Both the position numbers and the translations under genes were made by a program. Positions 46,180 to 56,439 of a stretch of DNA of 64,000 nt are shown here, in pieces. How positions within the stretch are numbered: position 1 is the first letter of the stretch; each line of letters opens with the position of its first letter. The DNA lies in contig OW679195.1 of assembly GCA_940337035.1 (NCBI GenBank), forward strand, positions 178,284,015 through 178,348,014, given 5' to 3'. The stretch is from Agriotes lineatus (lineage: Eukaryota > Arthropoda > Insecta > Coleoptera > Elateridae). The notes beneath the pieces are model-generated. The model saw only the letters and a program-made list of their open reading frames with translations, had not been told where the DNA came from and did not search any database.

Positions 46180-47622
46180 CTGGATGCAGGAAGCAAAATA
46201 CAAGTGCAAAACGATCTGCAAAAATGAACCTTAGCGCACAATATTAACAAATCAGAAGTGGGATAAACAGAAGTAATATATTCACTGATTACACAATTAT
46301 TAATATTGTCGCTATCACCAGCAACATCGCAGATGAAGCTGTATATACATACATAACTACAACTATATATTAAAGTCTACCTCTAATTAATTCATCTTCG
46401 TACAGGTACACAAAAAACCTCCAACAAAACATGGAAGTTCTTCAAAACTCATAAGTGGCCTATATTTACTTCATTTATATAGCAAGCACCAACACAATTA
46501 CAACTATACTACATCAAATAAGAAAAAAACATCCGACAGAATAATACCTACGAAGCATGGAGAGGTCTTAACAAATCAGAAGTGGGATAGGCACATGCCA
46601 CCTGCGCAATTAGTGGCTCGGAAGACTTGTGCACCCGCTGTAGCGAAATACGAGGCCAGACATAAAATAGATTCGGACGTAATTGAATTCTGCATTCAGC
46701 CTGGATGATATGAAGCTTAAATGAAGTCGCCTTGTTGTCTACAAATCCTACGGAGCTAGTGATACACGGCCATCTCAAATGCTAATTCTTGAAAAATGTC
46801 ACTCGCTGTCTGCTGTTCCACTCCATATACTTGATTTTTTCCTTGCTAAACGTAAGGATAATTGGCAAACATTATCTGCAACTGGTCAAATTCAAGAACT
46901 ATTCAAAATCTGACAGAAATCGGTTCAAAACTCATTTGTTTTTAATACTGAAGACTGGTATATAGGGTAGAGTAACAAGATCATACACAAACATATACAC
47001 ACGCGCGATTTGGAGGCAGAACAATTAACCCACTATGAGGCCGCATGAACTTGGTTCACCCTCTAACTGTAATCCAAAATCCAAAGTCAAAAAAGGGTAA
47101 AGCAAACACATTATCGAAAATGCACTTTAACTGCTCGTTTTAAAACTCGATTGGTCATAAAACGACCTAATGCTACAAGAAACGCCAGAGATTCAGAGGC
47201 CTCGCTGTACGAGAGTTATCGTTTACATAGCTATTATATTGTTGTATCAAGTACCACCATTCTCGACGGGGATTCTTCAAATCTCCTCGAGTTTTTCTTG
47301 CTTGAATAATGATATTCACCGTTGATCGTTAACTCTTTAGTTTGTCCATTTCATTGAGTGCGTTCGTAATTTACATGTATATGTTTTAGGTTTACTGTTC
47401 TACTGGCCGGTTTTTGATGGGGAAGAGTGATGTTAATTTACACAGTATTTTTACATCAGGTGCAACCTATTTTATTAACTGTTGAATTTCGTAAAGCTCT
47501 TTGTACTGGATATATTTATTTGTTATCATGACGTTGTGTTATTGATTACTGTGAACGTCATGACCTGGTTCTAAGCGACTTTTGTTTCAGATTATGTAGC
47601 GACCGTCTATATTTCTTTTGAG
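46180..47622. other. Unassigned DNA; short 22-bp direct repeat
   Basis: The phrase taacaaatcagaagtggga occurs at about 46,247 and 46,570. It is otherwise unrecognised. The 8 bp cttttgag at 47,615-47,622 is the left target duplication of the hAT-like element that follows. Confidence 0.4.
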
Positions 47623-47775
47623 CAGACTTGGGAAGATACTTTTATAAAAGTATCTCAAGATAAGATAAGATACATTGATCAAAAAAGTATCTTTTTTAAG
47701 ATAAGATACCGATTTTTAAAAAGTATTTAGATAAGATACTAGATATTTATTAAAAGCATCTAAGATACCTTTTTT

Positions 47776-48466
47776 ACTTCCTTTTACTGTAAAGGAAGTA
47801 TTGGATTCACCCCAAAAATTCGAAATTGAGTTTTCAACGGATCTTCACGTTTTAGAGTCCCCTGATCCCAAAAAACATATTTTTTTTTCATTGGTCTGTC
47901 TGTGTGTGTGTCTGTGTGTGTGTGTGTGTGTCTGTCTGTGAACAGAATATCTCAAAAACGAAAAGAGGTATGGCGTTGAAACTTCATATATAAGTTTTGT
48001 GTACTATGTAGATGAGACAGCAAGCTTTTGAAGAAAATCGCATAACCGGAAGTAGGTGTTTACTCTTGTGATTTTTCAGTTTTTTTCGATTTTTTCAAAA
48101 ACGGCTCTAACGATTTTTTTTAAACTTTACATTTTTCTTACATTTTTAATGTGTATTGATGTGAAATAGGTGATTTTCCAGTTGAATACTTCTAAAGTGG
48201 GTTTCTTTTGTTTTTTTTTCTATTTTTTTTATTAACTCCTATTTTAAATAAAACACCCGGTATATTATTACATTTTTGAATTCACCTTAAAATTCTAGAG
48301 AAAATTTGTCTCTTCAACTAACACTCGATTTTGTACCGTTTTTGTAGAATTTGTAATTTTTGAAAATTTTTAACAAATGGTTAAAAATTAAAAATGCAAT
48401 TTTTGACTAATTGTAAGATCACTGTAAAAGGAAGTTGTGTGAGTGTATCACACCAGATTTTTTATA
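47776..48466. mobile_element. Probable nested repeat inside the hAT-like element
   Basis: It opens with the near-palindrome acttccttttactgtaaagg and closes near aatc(g)actgtaaaaggaagtt-type sequence. It has a TG/CTG-rich tract at 47,896-47,940 and T-rich DNA downstream. The different composition from the surrounding aagtatct-rich ends suggests a separate insertion. Exact ends and class are unresolved. Confidence 0.45.
47896..47940. repeat. (TG)n / TCTG microsatellite
   Basis: A run of tgtgtg interrupted by tctg. Confidence 0.95.
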
Positions 48467-48592
48467 TATTAAAATAATACAATTACTGTAAAAACTAAAC
48501 ATTTTATTTATCAGGCCATACGCCATAAATGCAGTTACAAAAAAAAACAATTTATATAATAAATTTATTTATATTTCTGAACCTTTTAATAA

Positions 48593-48667
48593 AATAACAT
48601 TTTCCAGGTGGGCATCTGACAATCGTGCTCTTTTTTTACTTAGCACAAGGCCGGCGCAACTGAATAT
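48593..48667 (-). pseudogene. hAT transposase C-terminal remnant
   Basis: On the minus strand the 25 codons read IFSCAGLVLSKKRARLSDAH followed by LENVI. This matches the final part of the hAT dimerisation (hATC) region, whose usual form is ERLFS.AGLVLSKKRARLSD..LE..I. The residues before it (...INSISA) replace the expected SS.P.ER, and upstream sequence is eroded. Only this fragment remains recognisable. It places the gene on the minus strand relative to the window and supports assigning the surrounding element to hAT. Confidence 0.85.
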
Positions 48668-49216
48668 CGCACTAATACTGTTAATGCAATGAACAAAACT
48701 GCGCGTTTAGTTGTAAACAATAAACATTGATATAACTGTTGCTATTCTAAGAAGTGCTTGCTCAGCATAATGACTGAGAGGATTAAAGCATAAGCAAAAT
48801 GAGTCAATACACAAAATTTTAAAACTTTCTAGAGTAGAAAGTTTCAGAAAGTTTTAACTTGACTTGCTAGAAAAATACTGAAAGTATCTTAACAAGTATC
48901 TTTTGAAATAAGATAAGATACCTAAAAAAAGTATCTAAGATAAAATACCGATACTATGTATAAAAAAGTATCTTATATAATGCAAGATACCGTAAAAAGT
49001 ATCTCGATACTAGTATCTCGATACTTTAAGATAAGATACTACCCAAGTCTGCTTTTGAGTTTATGAATTCTCGTTTCTTATAGGTACATTGGTTGCATTC
49101 AAGACTATTCGACGCTCCTGGCAATTTTATATTGAATTTAAGTTTTGTATAAGAACCTAGCCGCCTTCACTGTAGCTACTCCGTCCTGGAATATGCCCAT
49201 GTAGCCACTTGGTAAT

Positions 49217-49411
49217 TTGATACTGATTAAAAGCTTTCGTGTCAAGTATCAGGTGAAGAGAATGGAACAAGCCAAGAAGAACAAGAGAAAAGGAAGAAGA
49301 CCTAACACCTTATCCACCATTCTTGAAGTAATATCGCCAGATTGCTCCAAGTGGAAATACAAGGACACAAGAGGATTTGAAAAATGTTTCCCTCTTGCAA
49401 AGTCAGGTTAG
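49217..49411 (+). CDS. Possible isolated exon or fossil ORF, unknown product
   Basis: A plus-strand frame encodes KRMEQAKKNKRKGRRPNTL, then STILEVISPDCSKWKYKD and TRGFEKCFPLAKS before a stop. It sits between the hAT-like element and the 544-bp duplication. An acceptor-like aagtatcag precedes GTGAAGAG, and a donor-like tcag|gttaggt lies at the end, so an exon reading is possible. Another frame across the first third is also open, which weakens the case. The basic N-terminal half and two Cys are visible. I do not recognise the family. Confidence 0.3.
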   Translation: MILIKSFRVKYQVKRMEQAKKNKRKGRRPNTLSTILEVISPDCSKWKYKDTRGFEKCFPLAKSG

Positions 49412-49439
49412 GTTATTTTCAGCTATAATTTACCAAGGG

Positions 49440-49585
49440 CAGTGATAATCACCCGCAATAATTTTGACAAATAACAACCCGAAAGTGCTTGCCTAGAAAT
49501 AACCAGAGGCGAAGCCGAGGGTTATTTCTTAAAGGCAACGCACTTGAGGGATGTTATTTGTCAAAATTATAAGGATTTATCACTG
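49440..49585. repeat. Foldback with GAG core, tandem copy 1
   Basis: The left arm cagtgataat...attttgacaaataacaac...gcctagaaataacc is paired with ggttatttcttaaaggc...gttatttgtcaaaatt...ttatcactg. The centre is agaggcgaagccgaggg. The second tandem copy lies at 49,984-50,129. No ORF is present. Confidence 0.9.
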
Positions 49586-49672
49586 GCCGCGGTGAATTCG
49601 GAAAGATAAGTTCTTAAATAAATTAGCCATTTTCTGACAAATTAATTTCACACTTCATTATAATAATATTAT

Positions 49673-49802
49673 GTTGGTGGCACTGTATGTCTACGTCAAA
49701 TTTGAGGTTATCAGGTTAGCTTTTGCGTCAGTTTTGACACAGACTGACGGAAAAGCTAACCTGCTAACCTCGAATTTGACTTAGATTTACAGTGCCACCA
49801 AC
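49673..49802. repeat. 130-bp palindromic core, copy C
   Basis: It starts gttggtggcactgtatgtc and ends agtgccaccaac, with centre cagttttgacacagactg. The same core occurs inside foldback elements A and B. No outer arms are visible here. Confidence 0.9.
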
Positions 49803-49983
49803 TGGCCATAGAATACTACTAAAATTTAATTAGGTAGTTTCCATAGTGATTGAAAATCACCCTAGGGTCGTTTTCACTTCAAGCGTGATCTGATTTGTCA
49901 AACTGACTCACGTGATTAAAAATAATCAAATTGGATTGGTCTGCAATACATGTAAGAACTTATCAGCTATAATTTACCAAGGG

Positions 49984-50129
49984 CAGTGATAATCACCCGC
50001 AATAATTTTGACAAATAACAACCCGAAAGTGCTTGCCTAGAAATAACCTGAGGCGAAGCCGAGGGTTATTTCTTAAAGGCAACGCACTTGAGGGATATTA
50101 TTTGTCAAAATTATAAGGATTTATCACTG
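49984..50129. repeat. Foldback with GAG core, tandem copy 2
   Basis: Nearly identical to 49,440-49,585, offset by 544 bp. The centre is tgaggcgaagccgaggg. Confidence 0.9.
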
Positions 50130-50216
50130 GCCGCGGTGAATTCGGAAAGATAAGTTCTTAAATAAATTAGGCATTTTCTGACAAATTAATTTGACACTTC
50201 ATTATAATAATATTAT

Positions 50217-50346
50217 GTTGGTAGCACTGTAAGTCTATGTCAAATTTGAGGTTATCAGGTTAGCTTTTGCGTCAGTTTTGACACAGACTGACGGAAAAGC
50301 TAACCTGCTAACCTTGAATTTGACTTAGATTTACAGTGCCACCAAC
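50217..50346. repeat. 130-bp palindromic core, copy D
   Basis: Second tandem-unit copy of the core (544 bp from copy C), starting gttggtagcactgtaagtc and ending agtgccaccaac. Confidence 0.9.
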
Positions 50347-51018
50347 TTGTGATAGGATACTACTGAAATTTAATTAGGTAGTTTCCATAGTGATTGAAAA
50401 TCACCCTAGGGTCGTTTTCACTTCAAGTGTAGTCTGATTTGTCAAACTGAGCCACGTGATTAAAAATAATCAAATTGGATTGGTCTGCAATATATGTAAG
50501 AACTTATCCATAAAATTAGGTTACAACAATACGTTAGATGTTAGATTAGAGATGGGCGCGTGAGTGAATTTTCGCTCACGTCACGCACGTTTCACGCTTG
50601 CTTTTAAACAGTCACGTTCACGCACGTTCACGCTCACGTTCACTCACGTTCACGGCGTGACACGCCACTCACGACGTGACACGCAGCTTTTATTCCAAAA
50701 TTTAAATTCAGATAGAACAGAATGTTCAAATTTAAAACCAATGAAAAAACCCTAAAGAGAACTAAAAATATGTTTTGCACCTGACATAGTTGACATAACA
50801 AGAAAAAAATGAAAATTGACTACAATAACTTCGACAAGGGATAAATACTGATTTCTCGCAAATATATTTCTTGCAGCTGTCTTCAAAGACATTACTTTTA
50901 ATATCAAAAGCTGTCATTGGAATTGACGTTTCCATTATTGGTATGAGTACAGAAGGTATATGTTGCTAGGCAACACTTTTAATTCGTAGATTTGAAAGTA
51001 CTTTTACGTACAAGGATC

Positions 51019-51460
51019 AACATTTTCAGCGTTAAGGCGAGTATACAAAAAAACATTACTTTTATTAGAATAATAAGTTCATCTACACAACTACACAATA
51101 AATTGGTTTAAAAATAAAACGTAATCAACATTTTCAGTGTTAAGTCGAGTATACAAAACAAAGCATTAGGTACTTTTCTAAACATAAGTTCATCTACACA
51201 TCTACACAATACATATTTGGTTTAATAATAAAACGTAATTAACATTTTCAGCGTTAGCCGAGTATAAAAAACAAACCATTACTTTTATTAGAATAATAAG
51301 TTCATCTACACATCTACACATTAAAATGTTGATTTAAAAATAATATGTAATCAACATTTTCTGAGTTAAGTCGAATCCTGTGCTAAAATTCGCCCAGCTG
51401 TAGAAAATACCCTTTCGCTTGTAGCGGAACTTGCCGGTATGTTTAAAATTTCTGAAGTTT
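51019..51460. repeat. ~110-bp tandem repeat inside the hAT-like element
   Basis: The phrase aacattttcagcgttaag (variants) starts at 51,019, 51,127, 51,241 and 51,353, giving periods of 108, 114 and 112 bp. Each unit includes agttcatctacacatctaca. The last unit runs into the transposase remnant, so the repeat may have arisen by local amplification next to coding sequence. Confidence 0.9.
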
Positions 51461-51760
51461 TTTTAACAGTGGCGTATTTACACTGTTTTTCCAAAATCCT
51501 AAAATGTCATCTACATTTCCGAATTTTAATTTAACATACTAATTTAGTTCTGTTTCGACATCATCCTAATTACATGTGTCATTGTCAGAGCTATCTCTAA
51601 GTGTAGAAAGATAAGAATCTGATGCTGATGTACCAGTTTTGAGTCGTTTGCTATGTATTTCATCATTATCATCTATAGTTTTATTTGCATTATAATCTTC
51701 TCTTTAATGTGAAGGTATGAACTTTAAGGATTTATAATTAGGGTCCAAAAATAAAACCAC
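51372..51760 (-). pseudogene. hAT transposase C-terminal remnant, frameshifted
   Basis: On the minus strand, 51,393-51,419 encodes SERVFSTAG within ASSATSERVFSTAGRILAQD, the hAT dimerisation signature (normally PATS.PSERVFSAAG). Upstream at 51,488-51,511 DDILGFWK is followed by TPLLKKLQKF, matching the stretch that normally precedes it (D.L.WWK......L..LA.KYL). The two parts are in different frames, so a frameshift lies between. Further upstream near 51,718-51,756, LFLDPNYKSLKF matches the hAT FLDPRFK motif and runs into a stop. Order and spacing agree with the family. Nothing of the N-terminal two-thirds is visible. Confidence 0.88.
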
Positions 51761-52003
51761 ATAATGTAACTTGTTTGGCAGAATTTGTGATTTAATGAAT
51801 TTAAAAGTTGCTTCACCCTGCAGTTTTTTATTCGTTACTAAATTATCAACGTGAAATTAACGTGAAACGTGAATCACGCCTTGGAAATTTTCACTCACGT
51901 TCACTCACGTTCACGTCACGATTTTCAAATATTAGTCACGTTCACGACGTGACACGCCGTGACACGACTGTTTTCACGTCACGCGCCCATCCCTACGTTA
52001 GAT

Positions 52004-52374
52004 ACACTAGCAATACGCATGCTACGATAGATTTTGACTGGGCATGCTCGCATTTTACCACTGGCATATTTTTTCTAATCATTACTTCTAATGACTATAT
52101 GTCTTCGTAACAAGTCTCTTGATATGGATCGATATCATCCAAAAAAACAAATAAATTTACCCAATGTATTCCATCAAGTAGTTTTTAACAAATTTTGAAA
52201 ATTATTAGTGGCCTCTAATACCATGCCACGCATAAGTATGTTAGAAATCTTAAAATATAGTTCGCTATTTGATAACGCTCCGATTGTATACGATTTTTAT
52301 ATTATGGCCAAACTATACCCTAAATTCTATCGAATTTGACTTGGAATTGTTGAACATGGTTGCTTCATAGCTCG
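52004..52374. other. AT-rich spacer between hAT-like elements
   Basis: No recognised feature. Confidence 0.4.
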
Positions 52375-53228
52375 TAGGGTTTCCAAGTCCCGGGACCAAA
52401 AGTGTTTTCGGGACTTGCGAGCTAAATTTCAGGTCCCGGGACTAGTCCCAAAGATCCCGAAAATGGTCCCGAAAGAGAAATAGTGTTCAGGTGAAATTTC
52501 CGAATGAAATTTCCAAAGAAAAACAAGTGTTTTAAGTTAAATAAAGTATTTTTGTGCTGATAATTTGCGTTGGGGCTCGTCTACAACTTCATTACTTTCT
52601 TCTGGTACTAAAAAAGTCTGTCGTTTTGCTTTTGTTTGAACTGCCAAGTGCGTGTGTAATCCTTTGGTCAAGCTGCCTCTGATTATGATAATTTTGTAGG
52701 AACCCACTTTACATTTCGCCAATTGTTTATCTTCAATATATTAAACTGTTGCCATAGTGACTTCAAATCGTTATTTTTTTAAATGTAGAATGAAGGTAGG
52801 TTGCGAATCGGAATTCATTCGAATTGTAACATTTTAGCAGACAAATAACGAACACACTTAAAACCCAAAAATATAAATTATTCAGCTTCTTCGCACATAT
52901 CTAAATCCAAGAAAAAAAACAGACAAATACATAAATAGAAGAAGATATGCAAATGTGGCGAAAACAACACACAGGTTCAATTCTAGCCTACCGAAAACAA
53001 TACCTCTCCTGCGTTACGCAAAACGCAAATAATGCAGAATGTACAAGAGGCATGAGTAATACGCCGGACGCCGGTGAATACCCGTCCTAATTCTCTGATA
53101 TCGAGTATACGCACGCATGTTGACATGATCCCGGGACTTCGCCTGGGTTGGCTGTGGTCCCGGGACTCGGTTTTTGTGGTAGAATCCCGGGACTGTCCCG
53201 GGACCTGATCCCGGGACTGGAAACCCTA
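52375..53228 (-). mobile_element. hAT-like element with TAGGGTTTCC ends and BED-finger remnant
   Basis: The ends TAGGGTTTCCAAGTCCCGGGA and TCCCGGGACTGGAAACCCTA are inverted. Subterminal DNA repeats cccgggac, cgggac and gtcccg in both orientations. A clean 8-bp duplication is not seen; gctcg occurs just outside both ends (left atagctcg, right tttgctcg two bases further out), which could be an eroded one. A BED-like zinc-finger ORF lies inside on the minus strand. The element is 854 bp and non-autonomous. Confidence 0.75.
52537..52722 (-). pseudogene. BED-type zinc finger remnant (transposase N-terminus)
   Basis: The minus-strand frame of 61 codons starts MAKCKVGSYKIIIIRGSLTK followed by GLHTHLAVQTKAKRQ. 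It follows the BED-finger pattern (K C..C......S...L..HL...H), with Cys and the GLHTHL segment preserved. The second metal-binding Cys appears to be replaced (CKVG where C..C is expected), so the finger is probably inactive. BED fingers are the DNA-binding domain at the N-terminus of many hAT transposases. This agrees with the surrounding TIR element and gives the gene orientation. Confidence 0.6.
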
Positions 53229-53239
53229 AATTTGCTCGT

Positions 53240-54190
53240 CCTTGCAATGATTCTTCCGTGATATGAACCTTCCTTTCTGGATTACAGAAGTGATGATGTT
53301 ACAGACATTCGTCAGGAGCGTATAGCCATTAGGTCACACTAACCCTAGAATGACAAAATCGAAGAAAAATTATAGGTATTCGTAAAAACTGAAAAGAAAC
53401 GGAAAGTGCACTACACGTCAGGTTGGAGATACCCCAAACGTGGGTAAATTGTTGCTATAAGAAAAACACTCCGCTGTTATTGGCAGTGAGGCAAACGCGA
53501 GAAAATAAAGGAAGAATTAATTTTAACGAATAGATGTGCTGACAATTGTCTATCGTCAATCCTCGCGCACGGGAGATTCAAGCGACGATTGTGGAGTGAA
53601 GGAAAATGATATCCTGAAACTCTAACTGTGCACTTTTAATTAAGTTTTCAGCATGTAAGTTGTTGTACCTTCATATTTCTAGTCGCAAATTAGTAAGTTG
53701 CTCAAGTTTCGTGGTTCACCCTGTATATGTATCTCAAACAGGAACCCATAAATGTACTCCCCGCTGATATTACCTAAACATACTATTCTAAAAGATAAAG
53801 CAAAAGAGGACAACGGAATTAACTCGACTCTCGACATCTCATACAGTACGGTTGGCTCAAGATTTCCACCCATACGAAAATGAAATAAATATGTGTAGAC
53901 AGGCATGATGGCTTAAAACACTTCGAATGCAGCACTGAATGAATTATAAATTCACAGTTTTGTTAGTAGGCCACAGAAATGTTGAACAATTAAAAATTAA
54001 CATTTATAATAGGATCAATAAAAACAGCACCGTTTTCTTGAAACTTTTAACAATACAAAACCTGATAGGATCAGACAATGCACAACTAATCGCATCTTGA
54101 AACGCATGTACATCCTGGTTTAGCTTAATGCTCCAGTTAAGCATTAACCAACAAAGCTCTATATTTGCGCGTATCACGATACTCTGCAAC
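53240..54190. other. Unassigned DNA
   Basis: No recognised gene or repeat. Confidence 0.4.
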
Positions 54191-54199
54191 TAGTTCCCA

Positions 54200-54480
54200 A
54201 TCGAAACCCTGGAGGGGACTTAAAAAATAAACGCCGCCACCGTAACAGCCGCAAGTTAATTTCATCCGGTGCTATTGAATCATGCCGCTTCCCATTTGGT
54301 CAGGGTGATGGCCAGAAGCCGTACATGGCCACCTGAGCATGGAATGAATGGAAATGCAACCGTAATGCACGGCTCACGGCAGCTTCAACAGGAAGCCTTA
54401 CGAGTTCATTTGCTGCGATTAGCAGGAGGAATTGCACTGCACTTAGCCTAATGAAGCTCGATATCTAACGCAAGACGAAG
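54200..54480. promoter_or_regulatory. GC-balanced island, possible regulatory element
   Basis: A compact patch containing gccgccaccgtaacagccgc, attgaatcatgccgcttccc and cctaatgaagctc words. The sole open frame (54,269-54,451, plus) is without motif. This is an inference from composition. Confidence 0.25.
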
Positions 54481-54854
54481 AAAGGCCTGCGTTTTGTATC
54501 AATATCAATGAACCATAGAGAGAAAACTGGCTCATCTACGTCTTCTCGTGGTGGTTTCAACGTGAAGTCTTATCAGTGTTTGCAATTATTAAAATGTTTA
54601 TTAGCAAACTGCTTTCCTCATATCAAAACCTAATCCTTGCGACTAAATCGTGACTTAATCTTTCATTTACAAATAATAATGGTTATGTACTATTTAAATT
54701 GCCCTTTTTATTTATTACTCGCTCTATTAATGAAATTATAACATGAAGACTCTTATCCAAGTGGGATTATGCATTCAATTATGGCTTAAGAAGTGAATTT
54801 TTCGTATTTTGTATAATAATGTACTATTTTACTAAATTCAAAATCGATTAATAA

Positions 54855-54991
54855 AGTGGCACTTTGGTGCATAGAAATGTCACTGTCAAATTCGAGGTTA
54901 GCAGGTTAGGTTTTGTATCAGTTTGTGTTAAAGCTGGCGGAAAACCTAACCTGATAATCTCGAATTTGATACATACTTAAGTGCCACCAAC
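54855..54991. repeat. 130-bp palindromic core, copy E
   Basis: A diverged copy starting agtggcactttggtgc and ending agtgccaccaac, followed by catattattcatacg, a trace of the outer arm seen in elements A and B. Confidence 0.85.
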
Positions 54992-55098
54992 ATATTATTC
55001 ATACGTTTGAATTTCCACAGCCACCTTGTTTAATGAACATGTGGTATAATAATTATATATAAATATTTATTTATAAATACTAATACAAAATGCGAAAA

Positions 55099-55244
55099 AA
55101 TAGTATACACACTTCGTAAGAAAAGCAGTTTTACTAAACTTACATAGCTTTTTAAGTTAGTCGCTCGCTTCGCTCGCTCGTACTCGATCAAGCTATATTC
55201 GTTTAGTAAAACTTTACTTTTTTAAACTTGTGTAATATACTATT
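55099..55244. repeat. Foldback with CGCTCGCTTCGCTCG centre
   Basis: The left arm (aatagtatacacacttcgta...gttttactaaact...tagctt) is inverted on the right (aagctatattcg...agtaaaact...aagttt...tatactatt). The loop contains cgctcgcttcgctcgctcg and actcgatc. Confidence 0.85.
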
Positions 55245-55269
55245 AATGACACTCTCTGTACTATCTTAT

Positions 55270-55605
55270 TTGCCGGTAAAGTAGATTTCGGGAGTGACAG
55301 TTGTAAAATCTAATAGTAGAACTAACCTCACTTATTATCCATACCAACAGCACTTTGTGAACAGAATATCACAACTTCTCAGGTAAATAGTTCTTATTAG
55401 CTTTTAGAGATGACTTATTAATATTGCTTTCCAGAAGGGTTTGGATATTGTTTAAACTTATATAAATGTTCTGACCTTTGATGATCAACTCCGCTGCTCG
55501 GTGGTTGGGCCGAGATTACGCCTTCAACAAAACCATTGCAATATCCCATATAAAGATCGCCTGCAGCTGCTCTCCCAACTTCAACTAATTTGTAATACTG
55601 GTATG
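55270..55605. repeat. Dispersed repeat with intron-like segment, copy 2
   Basis: Aligns with 31,045-31,400. The intron-like portion here is 55,383-55,434 (52 bp), beginning GTAAAT after ttctcag, with a ttattaat word and ending gctttccag. Flanking sequence after the AG (aagggtttggat) is also shared. No ORF with a known motif was seen. Confidence 0.75.
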
Positions 55606-55749
55606 TATCACTATAGTAGCTGTTATATTTTTAATTGCGAGTACAATTTCAATAAAAAATGATTTAATCAAAACGGAGCTCATTTCCAATATAAAAGATC
55701 GATTATTCAACGTTTTTGTTCTTCTAGCCGGATCGACTCGAGAACATTT

Positions 55750-56017
55750 ACAGCCGTATTCATAGTCGTTCGCCAGCGGTTCGCCGGCGAGTCGCCGGAG
55801 TTTCGTTATGAATAGTATGTTGGCGGCACTGTACGTCTATGTCAAATTCGAGGTTAGCAGGTTAGCTTTTGCGTCAGTTTTGACAGAAATTGACACAAAA
55901 CCTAACCTGATAACCTCGAATTTGACATAGACGTACAGTGCCGCCAACATACTATTCATAACGAAACTCCGGCAACTCGCCGGCGAGCCGCTGGCGAACG
56001 ACTATGAATACGACTGT
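55750..56017. mobile_element. Foldback element B (nested palindrome, 268 bp)
   Basis: The outer arms start acagccgtattcatagtcgt and end acgactatgaatacgactgt, and include cgttcgccagcgg, ctcgccgg and ggagtttcgttatgaatag. The inner 130-bp core (55,819-55,948) starts gttggcggcactgtacgtc and ends cagtgccgccaac. The architecture is the same as foldback A with different outermost bases, and pairing is close to complete. Confidence 0.92.
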
Positions 56018-56184
56018 TAGGTTTTCCAAGCAAGTAATCAGTTGACAAGCGTACTGTCTCCTTTAGTATTAATTATAATATTACTTCCGATAAAATTCCT
56101 TCCATACTATACTGCACGTACCCAATGGGTTCAATCGCCAGACTTGGGTCACCCATCTGCGGACCTTCCAGCTAGTTGCAAATG

Positions 56185-56241
56185 TATGTATGTATATGTA
56201 TGTAAGTATGTATGTATGTGTATGTATGTATGTATGTATGC
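56185..56241. repeat. (TATG)n microsatellite
   Basis: A run of tatg/tgta units with occasional variants. Confidence 0.95.
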
Positions 56242-56439
56242 AAATGTACGTTGTCTAAATTAGAACATTTTCTTTGAGTAAAAGGGACGTTTCTCGGCTC
56301 GAGGGTGGCGCACCGGCGAATGGTAGCGGTATAAAAAATGCCAAGTGTCAAAGCCATTCTTTAGAGCGAGACATTTTTATATGAAAATATACTCAGCAGT
56401 ATATCATAGCTGATTTCGGTACTTATTTTTTATCTCCTC

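Larger units (their letters stand above)
47623..49051 (-). mobile_element. hAT-like transposon (1429 bp) with perfect 8-bp TSD
   Basis: The terminal inverted repeats CAGACTTGGG / CCCAAGTCTG are flanked by an identical 8-bp target-site duplication cttttgag (47,615-47,622 and 49,052-49,059). CAG-type ends and 8-bp duplication define the hAT superfamily. The subterminal regions are packed with aagtatct and agataagatac words in both orientations, the short-repeat layout many hAT transposases bind. The minus strand retains a C-terminal transposase piece near 48,593-48,667. The rest of the transposase is missing, so the copy is non-autonomous. Another repeat appears nested at about 47,776-48,466. 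Confidence 0.95.
49420..50507 (+). repeat. 544-bp tandem duplication
   Basis: Two adjacent copies (49,420-49,963 and 49,964-50,507) begin agctataatttaccaagggc and end tgtaagaacttat. They differ by only scattered substitutions, so the duplication is recent. Each copy contains two unrelated foldback palindromes, listed separately. Confidence 0.95.
50547..51995 (-). mobile_element. hAT-like transposon (1449 bp) with TCACG-rich ends
   Basis: The ends TAGAGATGGGCGCGTGA and TCACGCGCCCATCCCTA are inverted repeats. They are flanked by 8-bp duplications tgttagat (50,539-50,546) and cgttagat (51,996-52,003), seven of eight identical. TAGAGATGGG-type ends with 8-bp duplication are hAT features. Both subterminal regions (50,570-50,690 and 51,890-51,985) are dense with ttcacg, tcacgt and gtgacacg words. 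The interior holds a three- to four-copy tandem repeat and, on the minus strand, broken hAT transposase sequence. Confidence 0.93.
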
